A stretch of 64,000 bases of DNA from Eurosta solidaginis (lineage: Eukaryota; Arthropoda; Insecta; Diptera; Tephritidae), in the NCBI RefSeq assembly GCF_040869045.1, contig NC_090319.1, positions 384,911,601-384,975,600 of the forward strand. The letters run 5' to 3'. Below are positions 20,563 through 33,000 of the stretch, one piece after another (within the stretch, counting starts at the first letter, position 1; each line of letters begins with the position of its first letter). The position numbers were made by a program, and so were the translations under genes. The notes under the pieces were generated by a model that was not told the DNA's origin, made no database searches, and saw only the letters and a program-made list of their open reading frames with translations.

Positions 20563-22625
20563 GTGATTGTCATGACCTCGTGGTTAAACAGAATCTTGCC
20601 AAATGTAGAGAAAGTGGAGCGTGACTGGTTAGTGTGGAGTGCCAATAGCAATGCTTTTTATTGCCTACCATGTCGTCTGTTAAGCACCAATACTTTAAAT
20701 CGACCTAAAATTAGTTGTGCGGATATTCGAAATTCTAGGTATGGAAGAAGCTATACGATAAACTGCCACCACACGAAAATACTTAAGATCACATTAAATG
20801 TTATATTCAATGTCGATCTTTACAAATTCTAATTCAAAAGGAGGCTACAATTGAATATGTATATGTAATGTTATATAGAATTTTGGACACTATTTTATTT
20901 TTGGGTGAAAGAGGCCTAGCTTTTAAAAGCGAAAGTATATATCTTGGTGAACGAAATCGCTGATCTAATTTGCCATACTTTAGGTAAATATGAAGTCCCA
21001 TTAAAAGATTGTCGTGCACAAGTGTACGATAACGGCGCCAATATAAAAGGAGCTTACAACGGAGCACTACGTCAAAAACTCGAATGCTGATTACTCGCCT
21101 TGTGCAACCCACACAGTCTCAATTTATGTGGTTTTGATGATGCAGAATGTTGTACGGCTGCAATTACTTTCTTCTGAGTTGTACCAAAATGTTTTACTAT
21201 TTTCAGCGGCAGTCCACAACGATGGGACATCCTCAAAAAAAAAATGTACCGAGCTCTCTTCATAGTCTTTCAGACAAAGGCCAAATTTGACTGCGCAAAC
21301 ATACGGTGATGTTACCGGTATTCTCAAGTGCATAAACAAGTTTGAATGTATCTTGCTGTCCTCAAGTTGGTTCAAAATACTGACTACCATTAATGAGAGA
21401 AACGTGGTCCTCCAAGCTAGGGACGCCACCATATGTATGTTGAGGCCCGACATCTGACAGATGAGAGAGAGAGAGACACATCCGACATCTCTCCAGCGGG
21501 TTAGGAGGTCAGAATATACCCGCGGTAGTTATGCTTGTCGTAAGAGGCGACTAAAATATCAGATTCAAGGGGCTGTGTAGCGCAACCCTTTCAGGTTGCC
21601 AGCGCAATATATAGCTTCTCCAAACCCAATTGTCAACCTCACCTATCCGTGGCAAAACCTGTTTCACTAACAGACGAGGCTCTGGCGACCCCAAGCTCCT
21701 CATGGAACTTGGGGGCGGGGAGGGAAGGATGGCCTGAAGGTTTAATGTGGTCATATAAATCGTTCCCGAGATGGTCGGGCTAGCTCCTTAATGGTGCTGT
21801 TACCGGAGCGTACCGGATCTGTATCCGCAAAAGGACCATCACATCGATAACACTCCCCAAAGCCTTCGGGGAGTAACCTTATCGCTACGACAACAACAAC
21901 AAGGTCCGACATCTTGATGCCTTATTAGCTGATTTGAAGTTGATCAGGAACCAATGGGAAACAATTTTAAACGAATGCAAAACAGTTGCTATTCAATTGA
22001 ACATCTCGCCAAAGTTTCCAGACATTTGAAAGAGAAAACCCAAAAGACGTTCTGAAGATAATTTAAATGAGATGATTACAGATCATTCAGAGTCTGATTT
22101 TAAAAACAGTACATTCCTGGTGACCGTTGATTCGGTAATCACTGGTATTACTGAACGATTTGCAGCTATGAGAAATTTGAGCGAGATGTTTTCCTTTCTG
22201 TGGCAATTTGAAGACATGGATGAAACTACGGTTCGGGCGAGCGCAGCAAAATTTTGCCGAAAGATACAAGTCGGACATTTCTCAAAGATTAGAATGCGAA
22301 TTAGTTCACTTGAAACACATTTATAAAGCAAATTTTGATAAAGGTCTGTCGCCATTGGAATTGCTATATGCCATCTATGTTCAAAATCTGTATACAATTT
22401 CCCCAACATTTGTGTTGCTTTACGTATCTTTTGCACTGTAGCTAGTGCAGAATGTTCCTTCAGCGTCCTTTCAAGAATCAAAAACTTTGATAGATCGCGT
22501 TCATCTCCAGAGCGAGTTTCAGGACTTGCCACGCTTTGTGTTGAATCCGTTTTGGCAAGACAGTTAAATTTTGATATTATAATAAAAAAATTTGCAGCGA
22601 AAAAAGCAAGAAAAGCCACTCTTTG
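20563..22625 (+). pseudogene. hAT transposase remnant
   Basis: Pieces on the plus strand align in order with transposases of the ZMYM1-like hAT group. Near 20600 is a TTF-type zinc-finger segment (RDWLVWSANSNAFYCLPCRL). Around 21010-21240 are CRAQVYDNGANIKGAYNG, LCNPHSLNLCGFDDAE and FSGSPQRWDILKKK. After the SINE insertion come LNECKTVAIQLNISPKFPD and RFAAMRNLSEMFSFLW. At 22404-22625 is the C-terminal dimerisation region (VASAECSFSVLSRIKNF, SGLATLCVESVLARQLNFD). Stops, frame changes and the insertion break it. These enzymes cut and paste DNA between short inverted ends. Confidence 0.8.
21491..21904 (+). mobile_element. SINE-like retroposon inside the hAT element
   Basis: This 414-bp copy runs from a CTCCAGCGGGTTAGG head to a CAACAACAACAAGG tail. 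TCCGACATCT flanks it (21481-21490 and 21905-21914), an exact 10-bp target duplication inside the transposase sequence. It has the conserved CTCCCC..GGGGAG hairpin at about 21853-21874. This is the best-bounded member of the family in the window. Confidence 0.85.
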
Positions 22626-22785
22626 ATATCCGAACCTTCTATATCGAATAATTAAAATTTATAATCATCATTTAATTTATCAAAAATGTATTAAAATGTT
22701 ACCAAATAACTAGAAAAGATTATTTGAAACAATATGTGGCTGTTAAAAGAGAATTTTATTTCTACGTTACAATAAAACAGTATAG

Positions 22786-23020
22786 TGTGACGAATATTAT
22801 CATTACTAAGCGAGCTGAGGCATGACTATCATGATTATTCAGTTTTGATTTAAGCACGCTATTGGTTGCGAAGTATAAGTGTTATTGTGAAGTACTTCCA
22901 AAGTAGCCTAATAAAGACCTTTTCGCATTATTAAATATTGGAGTTATTTATTCAACAGTTTAGCGATTCGAACGTTAGCAGAAGGTTTGGAATAAGCGGA
23001 ATTTCCCTAAATTCGTTACA
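22786..23020 (+). mobile_element. Gypsy-type solo LTR
   Basis: A 235-bp segment starts TGTGACGAATATTA and ends AAATTCGTTACA, flanked by ATAG on both sides (22782-22785 and 23021-23024). AATAAAGACC near 22911 looks like the polyadenylation region. The same LTR family starts at 63620 and is longer there, so this copy has an internal deletion. Confidence 0.8.
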
Positions 23021-23487
23021 ATAGTAAATATTCTGTGTTAATTTTATTTTCAGCTCTTAGTGCAAAAATCATTTAGTTGATGTGGCAAAATTTTTTTTGA
23101 TGTAATCCATTAATAATGATTCATGAATGAGACGTCATTAATTCAAATTAATTAAATGTATTAGTGGATTTTTTATAGGGGCCCGTAAATTGTTTAGTCT
23201 CGGCCCCGGATTTTTTCTCTACGGCCCTGTGTAGCGCAACCCTTTCAGGTTGCGAGCGCAATATATAGCTTCTCCTACCCAATTGTCAGCCTCACCTATC
23301 CACGGCGAATCCTGTTTCATTAACAGCCGAGGCTCTGGCGACCCCGAACTCTTCATGGATCTAGGAGAGACTACCTCCGCTAGCCCTTATACAGACGGCA
23401 ATAAAGTAGGGTAGCCCTAAGACTTTTTTGCAAATACACGTTTATAACTTAAATTTAAAAATATTCCTCTCTCCCTATTTACAGGAT

Positions 23488-23965
23488 CCCTTGACGGACC
23501 GACAATGTCTTGGAACGTCATGGCTTATCTGTCCGGTCAGGCGACGTAAACCTAGAAATCATCAACATCTACATCCCTCCTGCCACATGCTGCCCCAGTG
23601 GATACCGCCCTAATATTAGTGCGTTACTCACTGGCGAAAATCGCATTATCTTAGGCGATTTCAATGCCCATCACGACCTATGGCATTCAAACTTGCAGGC
23701 GGACAGCAGAGGTGAGATGTTGGCGGATAAAATAAAAGAAACGACGTTCTGCACAATAAACGGAGACGCCCCCACTCGTATGGTAGGAAGCTGTCACAGT
23801 TCGCCAGATATACCAATCGTGAGCGGAGGACCCGTAAACTGCGTCAACTGACAGCCGATGGTAACATTGGCATCCGACCACCTGCCAATACTTATCTCGG
23901 TCGAGCGTACCGCCGACTTCATCTTCTCTGAAAAACGCACTTTCCTAAACTTAAAAAAAATGAAA
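23488..23965 (+). pseudogene. LINE copy B endonuclease, C-terminal part
   Basis: It reads VNLEIINIYIPPATCCPS, GDFNAHHDLWHSNL and MVGSCHSSPDIPIVSGGP, then a stop at 23849-23851 (NCVN*). In the same frame after it comes PMVTLASDHLPILISVERT, so the catalytic SDH is kept. The single stop replaces the Trp of copy A (NCVNWQPMV). Confidence 0.75.
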
Positions 23966-23999
23966 GTGGGAAGAATATAAATCCTTTACAGACAGCGGC

Positions 24000-25163
24000 T
24001 TTGCTTCCATCGCCTTTAGCGATAAACTGCTGTCGGATGCGAAAAAATGCGCGAGCGCCTTTTGCCGACAATATATAATGCATTCTACGGTTGACAAAGC
24101 TAGACGGAGGGCCAACAGACACTCGCACAAACATAAATTCAGCGCGTCCCAAATTACCATCACCGCCAAAGAGGTTGAGGATGCCATCGGTCAAGCTAAA
24201 CCATCTAAAGCGGTGGGCCCTGACGGCATAGCCATGCGGATGGTTAAAAGCCTAGGAAATGAGGGGTTTAAATATTTTGCACATGTCTTCAACCTGTCTC
24301 TTTCCACCTTTGTCATTCCCGAAACATGGAAAATGGCCAAGGTGGTCGCGCTACTAAAGCCTGGGAAATCAGCTAACATAGGAGTCATATCGCCCGATAT
24401 CTTTCCTATCGCCAGTAGCTAAGACGCCACTAGCCTGTCATCAGCATGGCTTTAGAAAACTACACAACACTACCACGCGCTAAATGCCATTAGCACCCAG
24501 ATAAATTGCGGTTTAAATCAAAACCCCCACCATAGAACAGTACTCGTTGCGCTAGACCTATCAAAAGCTTTTGATACGGTCAACCATGGCACGTTACTGC
24601 AAGACCTGGAAGGGTCTACCCTTCCCCCAAGTCTTAAAAGGCGAACCGCAAATTATCTGGGTGGACGGCAGGCATCGGTGCAATTTCGAAACGAAACATC
24701 TAAACCAAGGAGAGTTAAACAAAGTGTGCCACAGGGTGGTGTTCTATCCCCACTTTTGTTTAACTTCTATATATCAAAGCTACCTTCGCCACCAGAAGGA
24801 GTTACTATAGTTTCCTACGCCGATGACTACACAATAATGGCCACAGGCCCATTCCCACAGATCGATGAGCTATGTAACAAAATAAACGGCTACCTCCCTG
24901 ATCTCTCCAGTTTCTTCACCTCGCGAAACCTGACATTATCACCGACTAAATCATCGGCGACCTTATTTACAACATGGACGTCCCAAATGTCGACCATTTT
25001 GAACGTCCTCCTCAATGGCACTACGCTACCGACTGTCCTACACCCCAAAATATTGGGTGTGACGTTTGATCAGGATCTACATTTTGGTGAACATGCAGCC
25101 GCACCTGTACCGAAAATCCAGAGCCGTAACAAAATCCTCAAATCTCTTGCTGGCAGTACTTAG
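24000..25163 (+). pseudogene. LINE copy B reverse transcriptase
   Basis: One frame has KPSKAVGPDGIAMRMVKSLG and PETWKMAKVVALLKPGK. After a deletion near 24390-24480 that removes the RPISLL region, another frame has ALDLSKAFDTVNHGTLLQ, VPQGGVLSPLLFNFYISK and VSYADDYTIMATG, then the thumb (SRNLTLSPTKSSATLF, GVTFDQDLHFGEH) to a stop at 25161-25163. The palm motifs are better kept than in copy A. Confidence 0.8.
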
Positions 25164-25219
25164 CGAAAAGATAAAGAAACGCTCATTACCACATACAAAG
25201 CAATTGGCCAGCCGATTGC

Positions 25220-25894
25220 ATGCTACGCGTCCCCGATATGGTCGCCAAGCCTAAAGATTACCCACTGGAAGAAGCTACAGGCCTGCCAAAATACTGCCCT
25301 CAGAACCGCCACGGGATGTCTCCTTATGTCCCAGAACACCATCTACATAATGAGGCGGGAATACTACCAATAAGGGAAAGAAATGAAATGCTAATCAAAC
25401 AGTTTCTGTTGAATACCCAGAAACCTGGGCATCCCAACAGACATCTGATTGATGAGCCAACACCGCCCAGGGGCTTAAGGAGTCACCTGAGAACACAGCT
25501 GTATGAAGCCAAAAAACATAAGCAGGTCCTTGGTGAACTCCATAAACAGGCGTCGGACTTCTATGTCAGGATTTGCTCGGTGAAGACAGTACTCAAAGAG
25601 TAATACCTTAAACGTGCGGAAGAGGAACGCATACTCCCTAGGGAAACGCGAGTCACTCTAGCCCAACTTCGATCTGGATACTGTAACAGGTTAAAAAACT
25701 TTTACCTATCCAGAATCAACCCCGACATACAAAATGTATGCCCTGCTTGCAACGTGTCCCCACATGACACCAACCATCTCTTCAATTGTAATGTGGAACC
25801 AACGCCTCTAACACCCCTCTTATTATTGTCCACCCCTGTTGAAACAGCAAGTTTCCTCGGACTCCAGTTAGAGGACATTGATTACAATTTGTGA
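25220..25894 (+). pseudogene. LINE copy B C-terminal region
   Basis: After the reverse transcriptase, frames read LPKYCPQNRHGM and LLNTQKPGHPNRHLIDEP, then, past a stop at 25601-25603, EEERILPRETRVTLAQLRSG, CPACNVSPHDTNHLFNCN and TASFLGLQLEDIDYNL to the true stop at 25892-25894. The CxxC..H..HxxxC set is complete here. Confidence 0.7.
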
Positions 25895-25995
25895 TTGGTC
25901 AGACCTATTGGATGGGGCGAAGCACTGCTACAACAGCAACAACAATGGACTGAGTCGTCCGTCACACAGTTGTTCATCTATGAAACATAAAAACT

Positions 25996-26150
25996 AAGAA
26001 AAATAAAACAAGGGGTGCCGGAGGGTGGGGTTCTATCACCGCTTTTGTTTTATTGTTGCATATCGAAGCATAACAATCGAAGGAGTTACCATTGCTTCAT
26101 GCGCCGATGACTGCGCGATCATGGCAACAAGTGCTGGAATTTCGCATCCG
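25996..26150 (+). pseudogene. Isolated reverse transcriptase fragment
   Basis: IKQGVPEGGVLSPLLF is followed in another frame by CADDCAIMATS. It matches the palm of the same LINE family but is a separate, older piece just after copy B. Confidence 0.6.
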
Positions 26151-26840
26151 TTAACAGTGACCGATGTTTGAAACATTTCTCAACTTTTACGAGTCTGTCC
26201 AATAGACAAAGAAGCTTTCTAAAACATGTTAGTGATTCTTAAATGATGTATTTATTTTAAAATGTTTTCTTACAATTACTAAAAAAATTTTCATCACTTA
26301 CAAACTTTCGCACAGCTATTTTGTTTATAAGTATGTATATGTATGTATGTACATAAGACCTTTCAAGAATGGTATCGAATTCTTTTCAAATATGCTCAAT
26401 GGTTTCATTTGGGATAGGAAAATGTTGTTGAAATATGAACCCATCTCTAATGATAACGGGTACCCGCTTCACAGTTTTCGAAATTAGGAATAGAAATTAT
26501 ACAAGAAAAAAATTAATTTTGTTTATTCTGATATTTGTAACTATTGAACATAATTATCCTGCACACACTGTGAATAGTAATAGGCTTATGGTGTAAGGGC
26601 TTTTACGGGTGTTTAACGTAAGCCTGAAGTACAGAGTTTCGAAATACATACCTAGTAAAAAGATCAAATCCCAGCAATATACAAAAAAAATTTTTAGAAA
26701 GCTGAAGGTCATCTGTATATTCTCTCAGGATTTTTTTAGGCGCGCTCATTTTTGTAATGCCAAACGAAAGTATTGAGCATGCTTGGAAGAAAAGCGAAGA
26801 CTTTTTAACGGTGCTGTATATAAACCGACTGCTGTATAGA
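26151..26840. other. AT-rich spacer
   Basis: Non-coding; TATGTATGTATG-type short repeats near 26333-26352. Nothing else recognised. Confidence 0.4.
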
Positions 26841-26841
26841 A

Positions 26842-27015
26842 TATCACCCTATCTCGGCTGCTTTCTCAAAAACGCCCTACCTTAGCAACAATATACGTTT
26901 TGCATGAAAGAGGATATTTTTGAAACAAATTATATGATAGCGCTTTCTTCAACCATGTTTTGAGAGAGTGCATTGTCGAAATGGCAGCCGACCTAGGGTG
27001 CTATTTCACTATCAG
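26842..27015. mobile_element. Possible small MITE
   Basis: CACCCTATCTCGGCTGC at about 26846 is matched in inverse by GCAGCCGACCTAGGGTG at about 26982-26999. There is no coding sequence, and the boundaries and target site are uncertain. Confidence 0.4.
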
Positions 27016-27062
27016 TAATCGATATTAAACTAACAAACTATAATATCTAATCTAATATCTAA

Positions 27063-30000
27063 TATATATTATAAATGGGAAAGTTTGGATGTTAAGATGT
27101 TTGGATGTTTGGATGTTTAGATGTTTGGATGTTTGGATGTTTGGATGTTTGGATGTTTGGATGTTTGGATGTTTGGATGTTTGGATGTTTGTCCAGACGT
27201 TTGTCTTTGTGACTCAATAACGCAAGAACGGCTGGACCGATTTGGATGAAATATTGCACACATATAGCCAATAGTCTAGAAGGATCTACTAGCTATATAT
27301 TTTTCAAAAGGGGCGTGGTCCCCGCCCCCTAGGAACAGTTATAATTTAATTATTATATTTTTTCGTCTTTGCGACTGAATCACGCCAGAATGGCTACACG
27401 GATTTTGATGAAATTTGGGACACAGACAGTAGTCTACTAGCGAAATTTTTTTCGAACATTGAAAGAGGGGTGGGGGTCCCACGACCCTTCGAGAAATTAT
27501 TTTTCATAATTTTTACACATTATAACTTTACGTATACTGGCCTTCATCAATATCACAGACTCAAGGGGTCAAATAAGTCGAGGGCTTACAAAGTAAGCAG
27601 TGACACCCTCCGACCGCCCCCTTATCTCCCCCTCTGGTGTAATATCCATAAATTGTTATAACTCAATCTAAATTTTCTCCTAAATCAATAGTTTTTGGTA
27701 TCTGGTACATACAGAACGAGATCTAGACAATTTTGGAGGAACGATCAGTGGTCCTCTCCTCTACTCCCGCCATCCGCCCTCCATCAATTGTTTTTATTAG
27801 CACGCTTTTATTAGCTTTACCTGTATGTTTCTATCTAAATTTTTATTCGCTCCGATGCGCCTGCTGCCTTATTAACATGGTTTTATAATTAGCTTCACCT
27901 TATTTGTAATCCCGTAAGGGTCATATCGAGACCCTTCCGGGATCATTTCTGGATGGTTTTCGGGATCGGTCCGGGATTACGCCGGGGTAATTTCGGGACT
28001 TTTTCGGGACTATTTCGGGATCATTTTGGGACCCTTCCGCGATCATTTCTGTATAGTTTACGGGATCCGTCCGGGATCCCGTCGGGGTTATTTTGGAACA
28101 TTTTCGGGACTATTCCGGAATCATTTCGGGACTATTTCGCGATCATTTGGGGACCCTTCCGGCATCATTTCTGGATGGTTTTCGGGATCCGTGCGGGATC
28201 TCGTCGGGGTCATATGGGGACTTTTTCGGGATCATTTGAGGGCTCTTCCGACATCATTTCTGGATGGTTTTCGGGATCCGTCCGGGATATCGTCGGGGTC
28301 ATTTGGGGACTTTTTCGGGATCATTTGGGGGCTCTTCCGGCATCATTTCTGGATGGTTTTCGGGATCCGTCCGGGATCTCGTCGGGGTCATTTGGGGACT
28401 TTTTCGGGATCATTTTGGGGCTCATCCGGCATCATTTCTGGATGGTTTTCGGGATCCGTCCGGGATCCCGTCGGGGTCATTTCGGGACTTTTTCGCGACT
28501 AATACGGGATCATTTGGGAACCCTTTCGGCATCATTTCTGGATGGTTTTCGGGATCCGTCCGGGATCCCGTCGGGGTCATTTCGGATCTTTTTCGCGACT
28601 AATACGGGATCATTTGGGAACCCTTTCGGCATCATTTCTGGATGGTTTTCGGGATCCGTCCGGGATCCCATTAGGGTAATTGCGGGACTATTAGGGGATC
28701 ATTTGGGAACCTTTCCGGCATCATTTCTGGATAATTTTCGGGATCCGTCCGGGATGCCGACGAGGTCATTTCGGGACTATTTCGGGATCATTTGGGATAC
28801 CTACCGGCATCATTTCTGGATGGTTTTTGGGATTCGTCCGGGATCCCGTCGTGGTCCTTTCGGGACTTTTTTTCGACTAATACGGGATCATTTGCGGACC
28901 CTTTCGGCATCATTTCTGGATAGTTGTCGGGATCCCGTCACGGTCATTTCGGGACTATTAGGGGATCATTTGAGGACCTTTCCGGCATCATTTCTGTATT
29001 GTTTTCGGAATCCTTTCGGGATCCCGTCAGGGTCATTTTGGGACTTTTTTGGGCTAATACGGGATCATTTGGGGATCCTCTAGGGGTCGTTTCGTGACTT
29101 TTTCTGTTTTATTTCGGGATCATTTGGGGACCCTTCCGGCTTAATTTCTTGATGGTTTGCCGGATCCATCAGGGTCATTTCGGGACCAATTTGGGATCAT
29201 TTGGGGACCCTTCCGAGATCATTTCTGGATCCGTCCGGAATGCCGTAGGAGCCATTTCGGGATTTTTTGTTACTTTTCCGGGATAGTTTTTGGACCCTTC
29301 CGGGATCATTTCTGGATCTGTACGGGATCCCATCTGGGTCATTTCCGGACTATTTCGGGATCATTTTGGGATCCTTCCGGAATCATTTCTGTATGGTTTT
29401 CGCGATCCGTCGTTGATTCCCTCGGAGCCATATCGGAACCTTTTCTGGAGTTAGTCGGGATAATTTAGGGACCCTTCCTGGATATTTTCTGGATGGTTTC
29501 TGAGATCCGTCCGGGAGCCCGTCAGGGTAATTTCGGAACTTTTTCGGGACTATTTCGGGATCAATTTGGTACCCTTCAGGCATCATTTCTGTGTGGTTAT
29601 CTGGATAAGTCTAGAATCGTGTCGTTGTCATTTCGGGTTTTTTTTGGGACTACTTCGGGATCATTTGGGGATCCTCTAGGGGTCGTTTCGTGACTTTTTC
29701 TGTTTTATTTCGGGATCATTTGGGGACCCTTCCGGCTTAATTTCTTGATGGTTTGCCGGATCCATCAGGGTCATTTCGGGACCATTTTGGGATCATTTGG
29801 GGACCCTTCCGAGATCATTTCTGGATCCGTCCGGGATGCCGTAGGAGCCATTTCGGGATTTTTTGTTACTTTTCCGGGATAGTTTTTGGACCCTTCCGGG
29901 ATCATTTCTGGATCTGTGCGGGATCCCATCTGGGTCATTTCCGGACTATTTCGGGATCATTTTGGGATCCTTCCGGAATCATTTCTGTATGGTTTTCGCG

Positions 30001-33000
30001 ATCCGTCGTTGATTCCCTCGGAGCCATATCGGAACCTTTTCTGGAGTATGTCGGGGTCATTTGGGGACTTTTTCGGGATCATTTGGGGCTCTTCCGGCAT
30101 CATTTCTGGATGGTTTTCGGAATCCGTGCAGGATCTCGTCGGGGTCATTTGCGGACTTTTTCGGGATCATTTGGGGGCTCTTCTGGCATCATTTCTGGAT
30201 GGTTTTCGGGATCCGTCCGGGATATCGTAGGGGTCATTTGGGGACTTTTTCGGGATCATTTGGGGGCTCTTCCGGCATCATTTCTGGATGGTTTTCGGGA
30301 TCCGTCCGGGATCCCATCAGGGTAATTTCGGGACTATTAGGGGATCATTTGTGGACCTTTCCGGCATCATTTCTGGATAATTTACGGTATCCATCCGGGA
30401 TGCCGACGAGGTCATTTCGGGATTATTTCGGGATCATTTGGGATACCTACCGGCATCATTTCTGGATGGTTTTTGGGATTCGTCCGGGATCCCGTCGGGG
30501 TCATTTCGGGACTATTAGGGGATCATTTGTGGACCTTTCAGGCATCATTTCTGGATAATTTACGGTATCCATACGGGATACCGACGAGGTCATTTCGGGA
30601 TTATTTCGGGATCATTTGGGATACCTACCGGCATCATTTCTGGATGGTTTTTGGGATTCGTCCGGGATCCCGTCGGGGTCATTTCGGGACTTTTTCTCGA
30701 CTAATACGGGATCATTTGCGGACCCTTTCGGCATAATTTCTGGATAGTTGTCGGGATCCGTTCGGGATCCCGTCAGGGTCATTTCGGGGCTTTTTCGGGA
30801 TCATTTAAGGATGGCTTTCAGGATTCGTCCGGGAACCCGTCAGGGTAATTTCTGGACTTTTCCGAAACTATTTCGGGATCATTTTGGGACCTTCCCAAGA
30901 TAATTTCTGGATGGATTTCGGGATTTGTCCGGGATGCCCTCAGGGTCATTTTGGGACTATTAGGTGAACATTTGAGGACCGTTCCGGCATCACTTCTGGA
31001 TGGTTTTCGGTATCCGTTCAGATTCCCGTCGGAATAATTGCGGGACTTTTTCGGGATCATTGGGGTCCATTCCAAAATCATTTCTGGATGGTTTTTGGGA
31101 TTCGTCCGGCATCCCGTCGGGGTCATTTCGGGACTTTTTCTCGACTAATACGGGATCATTTGCGGGCCCTTTCGGTATCATTTCTGGATAGTTGTCGGGA
31201 TCCGTTCTGGATCCCGTCAGGGTCTTTTCGGAACTATTGGGAGATCATTTGAGGACCTTTCCGGCATCATTTCTGGTTAGTTTTCGGGATCCTTTCCGGG
31301 TCCCATCAGGGTCATTTCGGGACTTTTTCGGCATCATTTAAGATTGGTTTTCAGGATTCGTCCGGTATCCGTCAGGGTAATTTCTGGACTTTTCCCAGAC
31401 TATTTCGGGATAATTTTGGGACCCTCCCAAGATCATTTCTGGATGGATTTCGGGATCTGTCCGGGATGCCGTCAGGGTCATTTTGGGACTATTAGGTGAT
31501 CATTCGAGGACTTTTTCGGCATCACTTCTGGATGGTTTTCGGTATCCGCTCAGGATCCCGTCGGAATTATTGCGGGACTTTTTCGGGATCATTTGGTGTC
31601 CCTTCCGGCATCATTTCTGGCTGGTTTTTGGGATTCGTCCGGCATCCCGTCGGGTTCATTTCGGGACTTTTTCTCGACTAATACGGGATCATTTGCGGGC
31701 CCTTTCGGCATCATTTCTAGATAGTTGTCGGGATCCGTTCGGGATCCCGTCAGGGTCTTTTCGGAACTATTAGGTGTTCATTTGAGGACATTTCCGGCAT
31801 CATTTCTGGATAGTTTTCGGGATCCTTTCGGGGTCCAGTCAGGGTCATTTCGGGACTTTTTCGGGATCATTTAGAGATGGCTTTCAGGATTCGTCCGGGA
31901 ACCCGTCAGGGTAATTTCTGAACTTTTCCGAGACTATTTCGGGATAATTTTGGGACCTTCCCAAGATCATTTCTGGATGGATTTTGGGATCAGTCCGGGA
32001 TGCCGTCAGGGTCATTTTGGTATTAGGTGATCATTTGAGGACCTTTCCGGCATCACTTCTGGATGGTTATCGGTATCCGATCAGGATTCCCTCGGAATCA
32101 TTGCGGGACTTTTTCGGGATCATTTGGAGTCCCTCCCAAGATCATTTCTTGATGGATTTCGGGATCTGTCCGGGATCCCGTCAGGGTCATTTAGGGGTGC
32201 GTTCGAGATTCCGTCAGGGTCATTTCGGGACTTCTTCGGGAATATATCGGGATCATTTCTGGATGGTTTATGGGATCCGTCCATGACCCCTTAAGGGTCA
32301 TTTCGGGACTATTAGGTGATCATTTGAGGACCTTTGCGGCATCACTTCTGGATGATTTTCGGTATCCGTTCGGGATCCCGTCTTAATCAATGCGGGAATT
32401 TTACGGAATCATTTGGGATTCCTTCCGGCATCATTTCTGGATGGTTTATGGGATCCGTCCATGACCCCTTAAGGGTCATTTCGGGACTATTAGGTGATCA
32501 TTTGAGGACCTTTGCGGCATCACTTCTGGATGATTTTCGGTATCCGTTCGGGATCCCGTCTTAATCAATGCGGGAATTTTACGGAATCATTTGGGATTCC
32601 TTCCGGCATCATTTCTGGATGGCTTTCGGGATTTGTCCGGGATCCCGTCGGGGTTATTTCGGGACCTTTTCGGGGCTAATACGGGATCATTTGGGGATCC
32701 TCTAGGGGTCGTTTCGTGACTTTTTCTGTATTATTTCGGGATCGTTTTGGGACCCTTTCGGCATAATTTCTTGATGGTTTGCCGGATCCATCAGGGTCAT
32801 TTCGGGACCATTTTGGGATCATTTGGGGACCCTTCCGAGATCATTTCTGGATCCGTCCGGGATGCCGTAGGAGCCATTTCGGGATTTTTTGTTACTTTTC
32901 CGGGATAGTTTTTGCACCCTTCTGGGATCATTTCTGGATCTGTGCGGGATCCCATCTGGGTCAATTCCGGACTATTTCGGGATCATTTTGGAATCCTTCC

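Larger units (their letters stand above)
20131..23229 (+). mobile_element. hAT transposon (ZMYM1-like), decayed
   Basis: TGTAGCGC stands on both sides (20123-20130 and 23230-23237), an exact 8-bp duplication of the host SINE sequence. The ends are imperfect inverted repeats (left CAGGCCCGACGAGAG; right, reversed, CAGGGCCGTAGAGA). The interior has a degenerate transposase on the plus strand. A SINE-like copy (21491-21904) and a gypsy-type solo LTR (22786-23020) are nested inside. Confidence 0.9.
17054..23370 (+). mobile_element. SINE-like copy split by an RTE LINE and a hAT element
   Basis: The pieces 17054-17108, 20078-20130 and 23230-23370 join into one SINE-like sequence: the AGCGGGTTATGGGGTCAG head, CGTAAGAGGCGACTAAAATA, then GTAGCGCAACCCTTTCAGG and on to CTCTGGCGACCCC. 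The breaks coincide with two insertions that have their own target duplications. Confidence 0.8.
23488..25946 (+). mobile_element. LINE copy B, 5'-truncated
   Basis: It is homologous to copy A and starts inside the endonuclease (RHGLSVRSGD). It has endonuclease, reverse transcriptase and the C-terminal motif to a stop at 25892-25894, then a short 3' UTR ending GCTACAACAGCAACAACAA (to about 25946). Frame changes and a deletion make it inactive. It keeps the 3' end that copy A lacks. Confidence 0.85.

Noticed and set aside
27083..27190. CRISPR-like regular repeats
   Set aside because: The repeats are contiguous microsatellite units without spacers, in a eukaryotic Helitron. The 89-bp arrays also lack unique spacers.
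27953..29083. A 376-codon open frame and dozens of similar ones in 27.9-56.1 kb that look like a repeat protein
   Set aside because: They arise from the 89-bp minisatellite, occur in several overlapping frames and often on both strands, and start or stop at random positions within monomers. No signal, domain or splice structure supports translation.
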